From the NCBI GenBank assembly GCA_036937835.1, contig CM072862.1, forward strand, positions 15,760,501 to 15,824,500: 64,000 nt of DNA, written 5' to 3'. The translations under genes and the position numbers were made by a program. Positions within the stretch are counted from its first letter, which is position 1. Every line of letters begins with the position of its first letter. The notes below the pieces were generated by a model. That model was not told the DNA's origin. It saw only the letters and a list, made by a program, of their open reading frames with translations, and did not search any database. Below are positions 25,724-38,777 of this stretch, in pieces. The DNA comes from Pampus argenteus. Lineage: Eukaryota; Chordata; Actinopteri; Scombriformes; Stromateidae.

Positions 25724-26395
25724 GTGTGAGCGAGACGAGGCTGCTGATTAGGAAGAGATGTCTCGTGTAGCCTGGCCAGTGGAGGGTGGGGAGGAAAAGG
25801 GGGAAATAATGTTGGGGTGCTAGAGGGGGGTTGTATATTATAACATTGTGTGTGTGTATGTGTGTGTTGTATATGTGCGCATCTCAAAAAAGAATTTGTA
25901 GAAGCTGGTCACTTCAGTAATAGTAAGCCAAAGGACATTTCAGATCACATTACTACCTGCAGCCATGTACTATCTAGATTTGTCTGACAGTATTTTGCTT
26001 TCTTTAAAAGAAATCAGAATCTTTTAATCTCTCACTGTACTAACCTTCATCACATAGGCTTTTAATGTGGTGTCTGATTCCTATAGCTGGAGCACACCTA
26101 TGGACATTTGGAGATTAATGATGAAAAGGAGCACATTTACATGTCTTAGTTTCTATTCAAAGCCAATGTGCTGAGCTACTTTGTTTTGGTGGTAAAGGCA
26201 AACCTGAACTTGGCTGGATATTGTGCTCTTATTGTATTTGGGCAGAATCATATCTAGAGTTATGACATGTGAGGGACGGAGCAGGCAGAGCTTTTAATAA
26301 GCTGCACCCTCCTCCAAGAACACTAATGAACACTGTAGAGGATGCCTCAGACCTCCCAGATCCATCAGAGAAACTAATTACAAGATCTAATTAAA
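25724..26395. other. intronic sequence, nothing recognised
   Basis: A G-rich stretch and short TG runs lie at 25780-25875, then mixed sequence. No supported exon is visible. Confidence 0.35.
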
Positions 26396-26495
26396 GAGAG
26401 AGAGGGGAAGAAGAAGGCAAAGACAGACAGACAGAGAGAGAGAGAGAGAGAGAGGGGTGGTGGTGGAGGTGAGGGGGTGGTGGTGGTGGTGGGGT
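26396..26495. repeat. (GA)n followed by (GGT)n
   Basis: AGAGGG/ACAG units lead into a pure AG run (about 26433-26453) and then TGG/GGT triplets up to about 26493. Confidence 0.9.
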
Positions 26496-27030
26496 CTCCC
26501 TTTACCATTGACCCAGCCAAGCCGTCAGCTCATTCAAGACAGTAATTATAGCTTATTTATTATTCATCCTTGAGCTAAATAAGAGCGTGACATTTCAATA
26601 GCAATAATAAGGGCAGAAAAAAGGCAGCACAAACTACAGACTTACTAATTGCAGTGCTCAGAGATTAAACGACTGGAAAAATGTTGTTATTTACTTATTC
26701 ATAACATCTAGACCAGCCATAAGAGCATAGCAATGCACATAACAAATGAGTCTAAGGGGCTCTCATGAGATCTCCCTGGTGGACATAATCCTCAACAAAA
26801 CCAGGATGCCATTCATCCCTTAACAAGTGTTTTTGGGAGTCTATAGTGCTGGGCAGAGGCTTAATGACTTTCTCTCACTGTTTTCATTGTGACCATGTCT
26901 CATTAGAATGATCTGCGCAAACTGGTGTGACGTCTTAAATTTTCAACAGATTTGTAAATCTTTGGAGTTCAGCTTGCAATACCCAATCATATAGTGGGCA
27001 ATAATTGGGACAATAATTCACAAACCTTGC
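26496..27030. promoter_or_regulatory. long candidate conserved non-coding element
   Basis: About 500 bases are non-repetitive, immediately right of a purine microsatellite. They hold GTAATTATAGC, TTATTTATTATTCATCC, CTTACTAATTGCAG, TCTTAAATTTTC and TGTGACGTC (half CRE). Stops occur in all frames and no splice sites bound it. This is one of the more convincing enhancer-like blocks. Conservation is not testable here. Confidence 0.45.
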
Positions 27031-28004
27031 TTAAGATTAGACTTATTTCATAGATGGTGATTCTCAGTTTATTGAGACTGCATAAAGCCTACGCTCTCTG
27101 TCCTCTCATCCTCCTTTTCTTTCCGTACAGCCATCTTCCCACCTCTCCTTCCCCTAAGCTGAACTCTGAGACACATCGTTAAGACTACCAGCTCTTGGCC
27201 TCATTGGCTGTGGCAGAGGTGAAGAATATCACATAATCATAAAGTGGAGATGGCATTACACTCATCACAAATTATAGATGAGTTTTACTGTGGTGGCAGG
27301 CCTGGTAGACTAGTGCTTTACTTAAGTGACTGTTACAGGGGTCTGTGGTCTCCCTCCTACCTTCTCAAACAGTCACCAACCTTGCAATTGGAAGTAACAT
27401 TTATTGAGACTGTCTGTATTCAAATTGTGCATTCACAAAATATTGAATAGTTTATTTTTTTGCTGGAAACTACCCTCCTTATCTTACCTTACAAAAGCTT
27501 GGCCAGATCAGACAACAACTATTACATTGCCACTGAAACATAGTTGTACAATCAGAGGTGCTGTTTTAACCAAAATAAACTAGAGTCAGGCACTTCATTA
27601 CATTACATGGCTCTTGGTATATTGAAATAAAGTCTTGTGAGGATTGATCAGGCTTAAATCAGTGAAAGTCCATAAACAAAACCCATGACACTTGTAATTG
27701 ATTGGTTGTTGAATGCATATATTTACCTTTGACTATATATTTGTTCAAACAGAGAAGACTTTGCTGTTTTCTATCATTTATCTGCCAGACACTAAGAATA
27801 ACTGTTTTTGATCATGCAAGTCTAAAGTTAGGCCTCATGACTCTTCAATTATGGCACTGAGCTGAAACAAAAAAACTGACAAAAACATCAACATCATCAA
27901 AGCATCAACCAAGATTTGCATTCAAATCTTCTTCCAAGCCACTTAACTGACTAGTTCCAATGACACAGGATTGTATCTTAGTGATGATATAACATAACAC
28001 CACA
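27031..28004. other. intronic sequence, nothing recognised
   Basis: Mixed to AT-rich sequence with short chance frames. Confidence 0.35.
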
Positions 28005-28290
28005 AAGATCAGGTCTTTTCTGCCTTGAATATGCTACTAAACACCATGTAGACCCACCTCTTCCGAGTCTACTTACCCACTTAATATAGTCTTTTTTCCC
28101 ACTTGCTCTGTCCATCCTTCTCCATCAATAGCAGGATCTTCAGTTGCTGTGCACTCATATGTTTCTTCATGAGCCTTGTGGCATGTATGCCACATGCTCT
28201 TGATCTTCTGTGAATTAGATCATATCATTGTATATACTGCTTTGGACAAAAGTGCCAAAACAGCCCAATGATTACATGTAAATGTATAGT
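28005..28290 (+). mobile_element. degenerate 3' end of a teleost retroelement-type repeat
   Basis: The segment holds TAGACCCACCTCTTCCGAGT, a pyrimidine-rich middle with CATCCTTCTCC, and then CTGCTTTGGACAAAAGTG followed by ATTACATGTAAATG. From memory, abundant teleost repeats carry AAGACCCACCTCTTCCGAG and end GCTTTGGACAAAAGCGTCTGCTAAATG plus ATGTAAATG units, in the same order. The copy is diverged and lacks the GTCTGCTAA part. Confidence 0.6.
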
Positions 28291-28511
28291 GGAAAAATAT
28301 AACATTAGCCTTGTTGTATGTCCTATATCAATGAGGCAACAAACACTGTTCTGTACCTTGCTTCCTTTTCCTCTTAATGCCTTTGTCCTTGAATCTCAAA
28401 GGAGCCTTGTTAATATACTTCTAGTATGTGACTCAAGCAGCTACAGACTGCAGACAATGTAATTGAAAAGTCAATATTTGGAAGTATGGTAAAGCAATGT
28501 TAATATCCAGT

Positions 28512-28620
28512 TATATGTGATATGTATATATATATACACACATATATGTATATGTGTGTGTGTGTATATATATACATATATATATGTGTATATATGTGTA
28601 TATATATGTGTGTGTATGTT
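28512..28620. repeat. compound (TA)n/(TG)n microsatellite
   Basis: Alternating TATATA, CACACA, TATGTG and GTGTGT blocks form an almost unbroken alternating purine-pyrimidine run of about 100 bases. Parts are self-complementary. Confidence 0.9.
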
Positions 28621-30089
28621 AATGGTCAGTTTTCCTTTTCTTAAAATGTTTAATCTCATGAAACGTAAGAGATTGCATTTATAGTGTGTTCCTTATATTT
28701 TACACAAGTAAAGTTCTACACATGCTTGAACATACACAGTGAAACCATGGCCTTGTAGAATTGAAAAAAGATAATGACAGCCCAGTGACCTATTGAAGGT
28801 AGGAGGTTTTATAAAAAACTTCTCTCCTTCTTCTCCTGATTTTCATTCTCTCACTCTTCTAATTCTAACCATGCATTCATACCCTTCCTGTTACTGAGTA
28901 GCACAGGATAAGGAGAGTTACACACCATCTCAGCTGATATGTGACATGTCCTCAGACAGAACCATTGATTTTATTGATCAATTCATTTGCGGTTTTCCCA
29001 TATAGTTGCATGCTTATAGTTTTTGTCACAGGGGGTGGCTGAGCTTATACACAGACTCGCGGAATTTGGTTGAGAAGCTTGATGGAACCAGGGAAGGGAA
29101 GCTGTTATGACTGTGTTACAAAATTGGCAAATAATTGTGTGTATTTTCCCTTTCTGGAAAAGTCTATTAAACGGAAAACGGAAACAAGAAGATAGTAACA
29201 CAGAGACATGAAAAATATATATTTTTTCATGCCATGGCCAGTCCATTTTTATAGTATGTTTTTCCCATGCAAATGTACACATGATTGCACACACTCAGAC
29301 ATACTTACAAGATCACACCCGATACACAGACAAACACATTGCCCTATTGCTCTCTCAGCACACTCACACAAACACATACACACTGACCAGATCACACCCC
29401 CCCCCCCGGGGCTGTGGGGCAGTGGTTGAGCGATGTCTCCCCAGGGGGCTGATATTTTATAGTTTGTGTCCATCAGTGCCGTAGCCTGGGGCACCAGGGT
29501 TGACAGTAAGTGCTCTCAACACTGGTGACACTGATTCATCTGAGCTATGACACAGATGAGAGAGAGAAGGTGGGGGCTGGGGGGGCAACCAGAAAAGAAT
29601 CATAAAACACCCAGAGACTGGGTGTGTTCATGTTTTTTGTTTGAGTTACCATGTCCATATATTATGTGTTTAATACTGTGCAATGCAAATACTGTATACC
29701 TGAGTATATTTCTATACATTGTCATGTTATTGCACACTAAGCTTTCTTCTCTTTAGTGGTGGTTGGTGGATATAGGTTATTGGGTGTTCACCATTACACA
29801 TGGTTGTACTATGATATGGTGGTCTAATATGGGCGAGACTAGAGAGATTGTCTTAAGAAAGGGACTCCAATCTAACATGGCATTTCAATTTCTCATTCCC
29901 CCTCATGGCTGTGCTGTGCACTGCTGCACCTCTTCTACATATATATAGGTAGGACGCCTCTGAACCCCAGCCTTCTGGATGCGCATACTAAGCAATCAAT
30001 GTGTCACCTCTTCCTGACAATCCTATTTTTTTTCATATGGGGGCCATGCTCATTTTTTCTTGTCAGCAGAAGGTAATTTGCTGTATTGT
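28621..30089. other. intronic sequence, nothing recognised
   Basis: CA-rich segments lie at 29276-29390 and a C-run at about 29397-29407. No splice-bounded exon is visible. Confidence 0.35.
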
Positions 30090-30470
30090 GATTCAGTCCT
30101 AAAACTTGGGTGACGAGGTGTCTGATAAGTCGCTACCTCCCCTCTGTCTCCCCCACTCCTTCTCAGCCCCCCCGCATCATCCACAATATAGAAAAACTGG
30201 AGGAAGCACCCCAACCTCTATCCTATCTACACCCAACTGCGCCCCACACCCCTGTCCCTTCTTTCCACACCAAGCCCAACATAGTTGTATCTGAGGCGAG
30301 CTGCTAAATTAGATAAGCGGGGCTGTGGTGCAGCGTCCCTGATTAATAAAAGATGCAGTACTCCCTGGGGATGGCCCTTCTGAGGGCCGAGCAGAATCTA
30401 CCCGCAGACAATGGAGTTTGCTCTCACACAATGAACAGGAAATGGAAAGAATGAACCAATCATGGAAATG
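30090..30470. promoter_or_regulatory. candidate regulatory block right of a pyrimidine tract
   Basis: A C-rich stretch (30135-30290) leads into CTAAATTAGATAAGCGGGG, CCTGATTAATAAAAGATGC and TGAGGGCCGAGCAG. The right part (30300-30450) combines homeodomain (GATTAATAAA) and GATA-like motifs in non-repetitive sequence. Enhancer role is inferred. Confidence 0.35.
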
Positions 30471-33400
30471 TAACATTTAAAGCATCATGTGACCCTCTGT
30501 AACATTATGCATGCATCATAATAGATAATAAATAATATTGAAAGTGGAAAAAAAACAAAAATATTAAGATATTAATTTATTTGGGAAGCGTATCCTATGA
30601 TTAACATATGTTAGATAGAGCTGACATTTTCCTACTGTTTTATGACATTCAGCAAAGCATTTATAAGTCCTTTACCAGAATTACTGCAAATTCACGGTCA
30701 GTTTCTTTCTTACCCCAAACAGTGAACGTTTAACTTTCTTGGTTATTATCCATTTTGCCACTGTTAAGGCAGCTGAAACTATTATGAGAGAACCACGGTC
30801 TCATTTTCTGACAATTTCTTGTGTACTAATAATAATGCTGTATTAATATTGCTCTGGCTATTAGAATAAAGTGTGACAAGCTCCTTCTTGTGTTCACAAT
30901 TAGAGCAAATTGTTATTGGAAGTATTTTTTTTATTTTCATTTTGAGGAAAATTTTTCTTGTAAAACGGCAGTTCAAAGAAGATCACTGAATGATGTTGTA
31001 AATAGCTTTGTTTCCCCAGTTTTGTTTCTAATACAATATACATTATTTCTGGACATTTGTAAGAATAAAAATCCGGTTATTTACTACTTTTTACAACAAG
31101 CCAAAATCAAGATAGAAGATTTTACATCTTGTTAGGAATTCCACAAGGTGCTTGCCGCAGTATGTACAGTGTAGGATGAGTTGTTTGTTGGCAAAGCATG
31201 TTTAAGTAATTAATTTGAATAAGTTAATTTTGATGTCATATTTCATCATATTCATATTTAAGTAAATTATTTTATAGCAATAGAATCTCATGAACAAAGT
31301 GAGAAACTAAATGTAATCTTTTGAACTGTTATTGGACTTGATATGTCGATATGTCTTACTCACAGGATGGAAACCATAAGTAGATGCCTACAGCTGACTA
31401 TTGAATTTTGTAACATTCTGCTTATCTTCCTGTTCTTTGTGTCATTGATCAAAAACGGTTATCCCCAAAACAAAGGCTAGTCCTCAAGCTAATAAGCTAC
31501 AATATATATTTGTAATGAATCCTGTTTAAATTGTCCATGAGAGGATTCTCCCATTTCAACATATAAAAAAGCAGGCCTCCTTGAATATTTCTATGGATAT
31601 TTATAAAATAAAATTTGCTATCTGAATGGAACATTTTGTGAACTAGTACTATAACAAAATTTGTCAAGGGCATAGCTAAATGTAGCACAGTTTAGGCCTG
31701 CCCTTGACTGTCTAGATTTTCCTAAGAATTGCTAAAAAATAAGTACTACCAGCTCTTCTCTTCCAACAGAAATGGCACACTGCTAAAATGTTGTGTGGAG
31801 GTAGGTCTTTCAAAATGACACAAGGAAAATAATATATATTAGGTATGTGACATATACTATATGTCTATCTATGTGAAAGGTCGCACAAAAGGCTAACAGA
31901 TGCACAGTTAGTTTTCACACCCACAGCATCATTTTGTCATGTCATTTCAGTCCTACACCAGCTCCATTCACATTCGTCAGCTAATGGCTTTGTTACCAGG
32001 ATATTATCCCTCTCACTACTCATGTTTGTAAGACAGCCCGCACTGATCCAATTGCCTATGGAGACTACTGAAATCAAGGCAATAGAATCATCTGGGTTTC
32101 CTTTCATACTTTGCGCTGTAAATCGTGCATTAAAGCTGTTTTTTTACACTCGCATAATAATACAAATGCATTCACTGAAACCTGCTTGCACAACACTACA
32201 AGACAGGTTTACTAGGCAAATGCAGAGCTACATCAGCCCCAACCAATCAACATGAGTCCTTATTCACATATCCTCATATGTGTGCGTGTGCACAGAAATA
32301 TTTCCCCTCTGCACTGTGTTGGTGGACTGTGATTGTCGCATGGATCATGAATACCAGAGCATTTATCTTTAAATAACCGCCACCCCCTGTCGCTACTGAA
32401 CAATAGCAAGACGCTTCTAATTTTCTGCAAGATAATGGTAGTCATATTGAGATGAAAAAGGTCAAGGGTTGGCTTGTGAGATTCTGATTGGTTCTGAGAA
32501 TCATGCTGCCCCTGGAGATAAAATGGAAAGTGATATTTCATTTATAGCACCACCCCTCCAAACTGTGTAGCAATTTTAGGTGATAGTTCCATGAGGAGGC
32601 CCGGTTCTACAATGATTATAGTGCGTTTAACAGTCAAAAACTGAACACAGAAATGCCTGCTCTGATGTTTTGCATCAGCAGTTTTTTCCCCTGTTTTTTA
32701 TGATCAAATGCATGTGTTGTATAGTTTTCCACAGATGCTCTTTTTAATATTTAGTGATTCAAATTCCCTGTATCCCCCCCCTAACCAGCAATGATTGATG
32801 GGTTTTGTTTATGCATATGTATAAGATGTGCATATGCAGTTGAACCTGTCTTTGACCTTCATCTGTTCAGGTATTCAATGAGATGCTGTTGTAACACTCA
32901 TAACTGTTATTTTAAAAAAGAAAACGCATTTCTTGTTCAAGTAGATACTGTAAGTTAAACACATCCTGGATTGATCCACCTCAACTCACAAACCTCCAAT
33001 ATAACATTATTCAAAAAGTGCTGTAGTGCTTCTTGCTAAAGCTGCTTCAATGGAAATGTGAGGTTTTACTTTCATCAACGTTGTGTAGCCTGGTGTTATT
33101 AAATTAACTCAAAATTTAATTCTTGCTTCGACCACAATGGTTTGAAAATCACCACTTGCGAGTATGTGAATGTATTGATGACCAAAATATAGATGACTAT
33201 ATGTTATATATGTGAATATCATGTTTGTGTGTTTGTTTTGCTTTTGCTGCACTAGCTTTTGCATAATCTGTTTGACCTGGTTTCTTGTGGTTTTTTTTGT
33301 TTTGTTTTGCTTTTATTCCAGCCTGAGGGCAAAATGCATCACATATTATGCAGTGACCCAAACTGCATTTTCCAAAGAGCAGTCCAGCTAGTGGGAGTGG

Positions 33401-33579
33401 CCTCAGCTTGTTGAGGAAGCTGCCCTTTAAGGTCATTACAATGGTCATGTGATAGGCCACTGGAGCCCCCTGGGCCATATGACAAACGGAGCTGCCAGGC
33501 CGAGGTGTGTGTCAGGGGTGTTTTTCCACAAAGCATTCTATAAAACTGTAACTGGGCTGTATTTGCCCTTTCCTCTCGC
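30471..33579. other. AT-rich intronic sequence
   Basis: This long stretch has few motifs. AAACTGTTTT and TTTTTT runs and short chance frames occur throughout. A GC-richer section at about 33340-33540 has no coding or splice signal. Confidence 0.4.
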
Positions 33580-33910
33580 TATGCGTTCAGCCAACAGGCC
33601 CCCAAAGATCTCTTAAAAAGTGCTGATCCACAGAGCTGGGCTAGTGCTCTTGTAATCCTTCTAGCTCTGCTCCATCTCCCTCCACAGTCGTACCTCCTGC
33701 GTCCTCTCTCACATTCCCTTACTGTCTCCTGCTGATGCACTGCTCCGATGTGAACAACAAGGTGATGGGATAAAGGGGTTTGTTTGGGCCCCAAGCTAAT
33801 TGCCACACATTAGAGCATGACTAAATAAATCTTAAGTGGCGCTAATTGCTTGGCAGTGAAAACAATAACAGGGTACTTGCCCAGAGGCTCTGGGGTAGTG
33901 AGGGGCTGGG
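33580..33910. promoter_or_regulatory. candidate conserved non-coding element with NK2-type site
   Basis: The core is 33780-33880: CCAAGCTAATTGCC, CATTAGAGCATGACTAAATAAATC, TTAAGTGG (33832-33839, the NK2-class consensus) and GGCGCTAATTGCTTGGC. Four homeodomain-type sites fall within 75 bases. The left part is mixed and partly pyrimidine-rich. This is among the strongest motif clusters in the window. Confidence 0.45.
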
Positions 33911-34573
33911 GCACTGGGGACCAGAGGCCCTGGCACAGAGCCAACAGAAGACACCAGCACCATCAGTCAACTCTCTCACTCCTCTGCCTTCATGTTAAAG
34001 TCACACACTACTTGGCACTGTCACTACATGTGCCATATGCCCCACACCCACCACATCCGCCACCCAGCCTCTAACAAACTGCCTGCAGAGCTAACCAGCA
34101 AAGAATAAGCGATACATGACAGCTCCAGACAAGCTCAGTCTGTCTGTAGAGCCATCATACATCACTGCATTAATAAACATGAATTAGTAATGGCACAATT
34201 AGATGGGGTTGTTCTGACATTTACGAGTACAATAATGGTTTTTCTCCACTGTACAACCCCCTTTGGCCTGTACTGGATTGCCATCAGACCTCAGACCTCT
34301 AAACATGAAGCCTGGAAGGTGTAGAAGAAGAGAGCTGTAGTAGATATGTAGAAAATAAATCAGTAAAATACAACAAAGAGTCAGAGTGTTTCCTCTCATA
34401 CACTAAATAGCAGGTTGCTGAAGAAGACCACTGCATCTAAAGTATGATATACTGTCCCTTGCTGTTGGTTTAAATCAGCTAACTGTCGGAGTTGAGAATT
34501 CAATGTTGCTCTCTTTATATATGTATGTACAGTATTTGTGTACACATCATATGTGTGTTTGTTTCTCTCCTAG
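33911..34573. other. intronic sequence upstream of candidate exon
   Basis: A CCACACCCACC-type C/A-rich segment lies at 34040-34070. The last 30 bases become pyrimidine-rich and form the acceptor of the next candidate exon. Confidence 0.4.
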
Positions 34574-34646
34574 GTTACATTCTTCTATGTGTGAAGAAGT
34601 TGTTTGAACAGCCTGTGCTGCCTGCCACATCTCCTGTGGACAAAAG
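34574..34646 (+). other. candidate 73-nt exon
   Basis: The acceptor TTTGTTTCTCTCCTAG|GTTAC and donor AAAAG|GTATGTG are both good. Only one frame is open across it, giving YILLCVKKLFEQPVLPATSP followed by VDKR. Its phase cannot be joined to the open frame of the upstream 42-nt candidate without hitting a stop. I do not recognise this peptide. It could be a 5' untranslated exon, a coding exon of an isoform that skips the microexon, or a chance pair. Confidence 0.35.
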
Positions 34647-37600
34647 GTATGTGCAAGACACACTTCACAGCCGCCCCGCCACACTGAATTTGGCATCCCT
34701 AACCTTTTCACTCTGCCCAAGTACTCAACAAAGATGCAGTAAACCATGGATGAGTGACGGGGGAATTTCACAAATTCATTGTACTTTTTACACATTATGT
34801 GTCAAACATTATGTGACTGTTTCCAACAAGTCTTCATTAAGATTTGGAGAATGTTGAATTCTGTTCCGCACAAAGAGGCAAGTTGTATTCTGCTTGATGT
34901 GCATGATATAAAACATATTTTGTTACATATCATGACAGCCATGACAAAAAATATACCTGATTTGATATTTTTTAATCAATCAAATCAAAAAAATATTTGA
35001 AAAGCAGTTTAAATCTTATTCATCAGTATTTATTTAGTTTGCCACAGTGCCAGCTGATGCATTTATAAGCCATACTCAGAGGAATAATACTGTTTCAACT
35101 GAATCAAAACTCATTAACTCAACAATATTTGTTAAGCTCATATTGGTAACAAACATTAACTTGAAAATAGTTTACCCATTTTCAAATCTGCACAAATTAT
35201 TCTTTGTTTCTTTTATTTTAAATTTTATTTTAATTCAATCTTTTTTCAATATGCTACTTTCTGATCTTCCTTTTTACTCCGAAACCAGTAGCTTCTCATT
35301 TACACTGTCACTCTTCTGCAGTGTTTTACTGCTTTCCCAGGGGACTCATGCGCTTTTGTTAGCTTTTCTGTGAACACACACAGCCTAATTGGTTGATTAG
35401 TTGAGGTTGACTGGCCTGTTAATTGAATAGTAATTTGGATTTGATGTGGCTAATGAAGATCCTAATTTATTGTTTGGCACTCATCCAAGGGCTTGTTTTT
35501 GAGAATAGAAATCAAACAGAAAGGATAAAAGGAAACAAGAAAATGATTCATTGTCTGAGTGGTACATCTTTAACAGCACATGAATTAAATCATTGTGTAT
35601 GGTGATAACATTTAAGAGCGTTCATCACCCTGAAATTATACTGATATAGACAATAGTAATGATCCATTAGTATAAAAGTGTAGTATTAGTATTTAAAACA
35701 AGGCAGTATTTTGGTTATTTATTTTAAAAGATTAAAAAGATTGCTGTCCTTTGAATGAAAACGTATCATCCAGTCATCCCACTATTTTTTTTTCTCCTAA
35801 ACATTATGTACAGTATTGTCCACACATGCTGGCAAACAATACCTTTTAAATATTTCAACCAATAAGTCAATGAACCACTTGTATTGAAGTTGCTTTATGT
35901 AGCAATTTAGTATCAATAAATAATAATGATAAATAAATTTTAAAGATATCAGTATAATAGTAAACAAACAAGACTGAAGTTTGGCAACTATTTTGAACTA
36001 TTTTCTGCTAAAGCTACATCACATTGAGATCTAAATGCAAACAGATTAACTATTTTGGTAGGTTGCTCATTCTTTAACAATTGAGTCAGTTATCTTGCCA
36101 GCTAGCTAACTGTGTGCTACAAATACTATCATAGTAAAAGATGAAAGACAGGTGTGTCTACTCAGATGCCTCTGTAGATTTACACAATAGGTTTCCCTGT
36201 AATTGATGTATTTTTATGTTGCTTGATAACATTATGCTTTATCAATTTTTGGGACCATTTATGATCCAATAGCGTGGACAGTTTTATAATCATTTTTTAT
36301 AATCAATTTATAATCAATCAATATCTGATCAAGGTTCCATAAACCCTGCTACACTGGTTTGACTTTTCTCATAATGTCTTTCTAAATATACTTTCTTGAG
36401 CTTGAAATGAGCCTACTGCAACTGATAAACTCAATGGAGTTTACCAATCAATGACAATGAGAAAAAAATCATGTTTGTTGTTGCTGTACTGAACAAATAA
36501 TCCATGCACTGTGTACAGTGAACAACTTTGATGTAAGCAGTCTTGTACTATGTTTTTTAGTTTCCTCTTTTCACTTAAAAAACAATTGAGTCTGATTCAA
36601 GAGTCATGTCCACACTTTATATTATTTCTTATCAAGTGTTGAATATGTATAGTATGCTCACACTGAAAAAGTGATAAAAACACAGAAAGAGCATACATTT
36701 GCCTGATATATTTCAAAACACTGTCCATTGGCGAACAGTGATGAGACAGCTCAAGGAACATTTGGGAAAACAAATCAAACAAAAACATGCAGTCATCAAT
36801 CTTTTTTTTGATTTTCTTTAGCGGAGGTCATCTTGTAGCACCTCCTGTTACAGTACAGTACATTGATTTCTGGTATACTAAAGAAATAGCATTCTGTTTA
36901 ACATACACAGGACATTCATGTTGTATTAAGACATGGTGTGGAACTGGAACACAGTTGCTGCTATAACTGTATGTATCCACACCAGAGCTCTACTGTGTGA
37001 GTTCATGAGCACCAAGGTCTTCCAACACAGCTTGTTAGAGAGGTATAGCTTTTTTTCAAATTCTCAATTATGCACAAGGAAGTCACATTTAAAATCAATC
37101 AATGGAAACTTGATTTCCCTTTATCATTGGGAGGGATGGTCCTGGAATTCCACCCCCCCTCTGGTGCAGCACAGTTTGGGGCCTTGAATTGAACATTGAT
37201 TGCTGCTGTTGTGTTGTCCAGTCAGTCATCTATGCTGTAATATTCCAACAAAATTCAGAGCATAACAAAAAGTAAACCCAATCCATTGAAGTGTCAAAAA
37301 TATTCCAAAGCTAGCTATATCCATACCAGTTCAAAACATTGTGATGAAGTCTGTTATTTGCCACACTTTGCACTACTGTCTTGCGACCATTTTCATCCTT
37401 AAGTTTGAAATACATGCTGGATTATGCATTCAAAATCATCTGAAATGTTCCTGTTTCTTCATGGATGGAGGTTTGTATCCAGGATACAGCAATTTCCACA
37501 TGGTCGTCTCAGGAATTTCCAGTTTGGATTTTACTGTACCAGCTGAACTCATGAGTGCAGTATGTGCTGGGCCTTCTGTGTCCCATGTTGTCACCGAAGC

Positions 37601-38264
37601 AAACAGCAACCATTCACATTCCAGAGTGAGTTTTTTTCTAGACAAAACCTAAAAATAAATAAACATAGTCAGAAATAAATACAAAAGGATGGAGGTTTTT
37701 GTGTAGAACATTTCAATCACCCATCATCCACACTTCCTATGCCCCACGCCCCCTCACTACACACCCCACCCTTTGCATCCTCATGCAGTCATTCACTCTT
37801 ATGCACATGCAACACTGTACCTGGAAGTGCTACATAATAGGCCAAAGGGTTACATGTAAATGCATTAACAACCTTACATACATTAGCAACCTTATGTGTG
37901 GGAATGACTCCCTTTCTTGCACACATACACATTTCTTAGCACAGTTTCTCCATCTATCACTTACCTGCATACTTAAAGCAGTAGTCATTAGTCGCTCTCA
38001 CCCTCCCTTCCTTAATGAGAACGCTATTACCATAGGCTTCTCCCCAACCAGTGGCCTGGCAGCGTTGTCCGAAACCCGCATCCCCACCTGCTTTTAGCTC
38101 TGCGTCTGCTTCTCTCTCAGATTCCTTTCTCTTCCCTTATACCTCTTCTCCCTTTCACTGTGGCTGCAGACTCTCTCTCTTTCTCCATCCTCTCTGCAGC
38201 CTCTCTCTTTCGCTCCTCCCATCTCTGAGCTCTAGGCTGCTCTGGGTTTTAGACGGATCACTCT
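34647..38264. other. AT-rich intronic sequence
   Basis: Long AT-rich stretches include three TTATAATCA copies within 36282-36320. Mixed blocks at 37100-37190 and 37480-37630, with GGAATTCCA and CTCATGAG palindromes, are weak regulatory candidates. Pyrimidine-rich sequence at 38090-38230 gives spurious frames. Confidence 0.4.
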
Positions 38265-38600
38265 CACAATGGTTGATCAATACAGGTATTGATCCACTGG
38301 CAAAATGTTTATAAAATCATTCTGGGCAGCTGCGGTGCAGCAGGGAGGGGAGGTGGGGCGACATGAGGGCCAGCATGCCGTGCAATTCGCCTGTGAGAGA
38401 GCCACCTTGGACCGGATTGGCTGCCTGTCTGCCCGCCTTGCCAGGAAGAGGGCTGGCATAGTCTGCACTTCTTTGTCATCATGGCTTGGTATCCCTCAGC
38501 CATCCCAGGCTTACACTGCTAAACTTTCCAGACTACCAAAGCGGGGTGCAGTGTAACCTTTTTGCAGCTCGATGTTGACTACTAGCCAAGCAGTGGCATC
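38265..38600. other. GC-richer block, function not recognised
   Basis: CpG is above background, with GCATGCCGTGCAATTCGCC and GGACCGGATTGGC (a CCAAT box on the minus strand). Frames are open for about 80 codons on both strands, but without domains or splice sites. A regulatory element is possible. Confidence 0.25.
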
Positions 38601-38609
38601 CACTCCCTC

Positions 38610-38772
38610 TCCTTTCACATCAGACAAGAAATTAATTAGCATAAATTAGCGACCTGCAGGAAATCCCACTCTAATGATCATCTCTTTTCCCCGTACTCTC
38701 CTCCCTTAGCGGAAAAACATTCTCGCTTTAATGCCATTCTTTTGTTTCCTTACATGTCCATGGACACGTAGG
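38610..38772. promoter_or_regulatory. candidate enhancer with POU octamer and SOX-like motifs
   Basis: AATTAATTAGCATAAATTAGC (38632-38650) contains ATTAGCAT (38635-38642), whose complement ATGCTAAT is a POU octamer-type site, and two TAATTA/AATTAG homeodomain cores. Downstream are CTCTAATGATC, GCTTTAATGCC and CATTCTTTTGTTTCC (SOX-like). All lie within 130 non-repetitive bases. The combination is typical of neural developmental enhancers; function is inferred. Confidence 0.45.
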
Positions 38773-38777
38773 CTCCT

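Noticed and set aside
25375..25770. Three overlapping long plus-strand frames
   Set aside because: They are produced by the polypyrimidine tract, which lacks stops in all plus frames.
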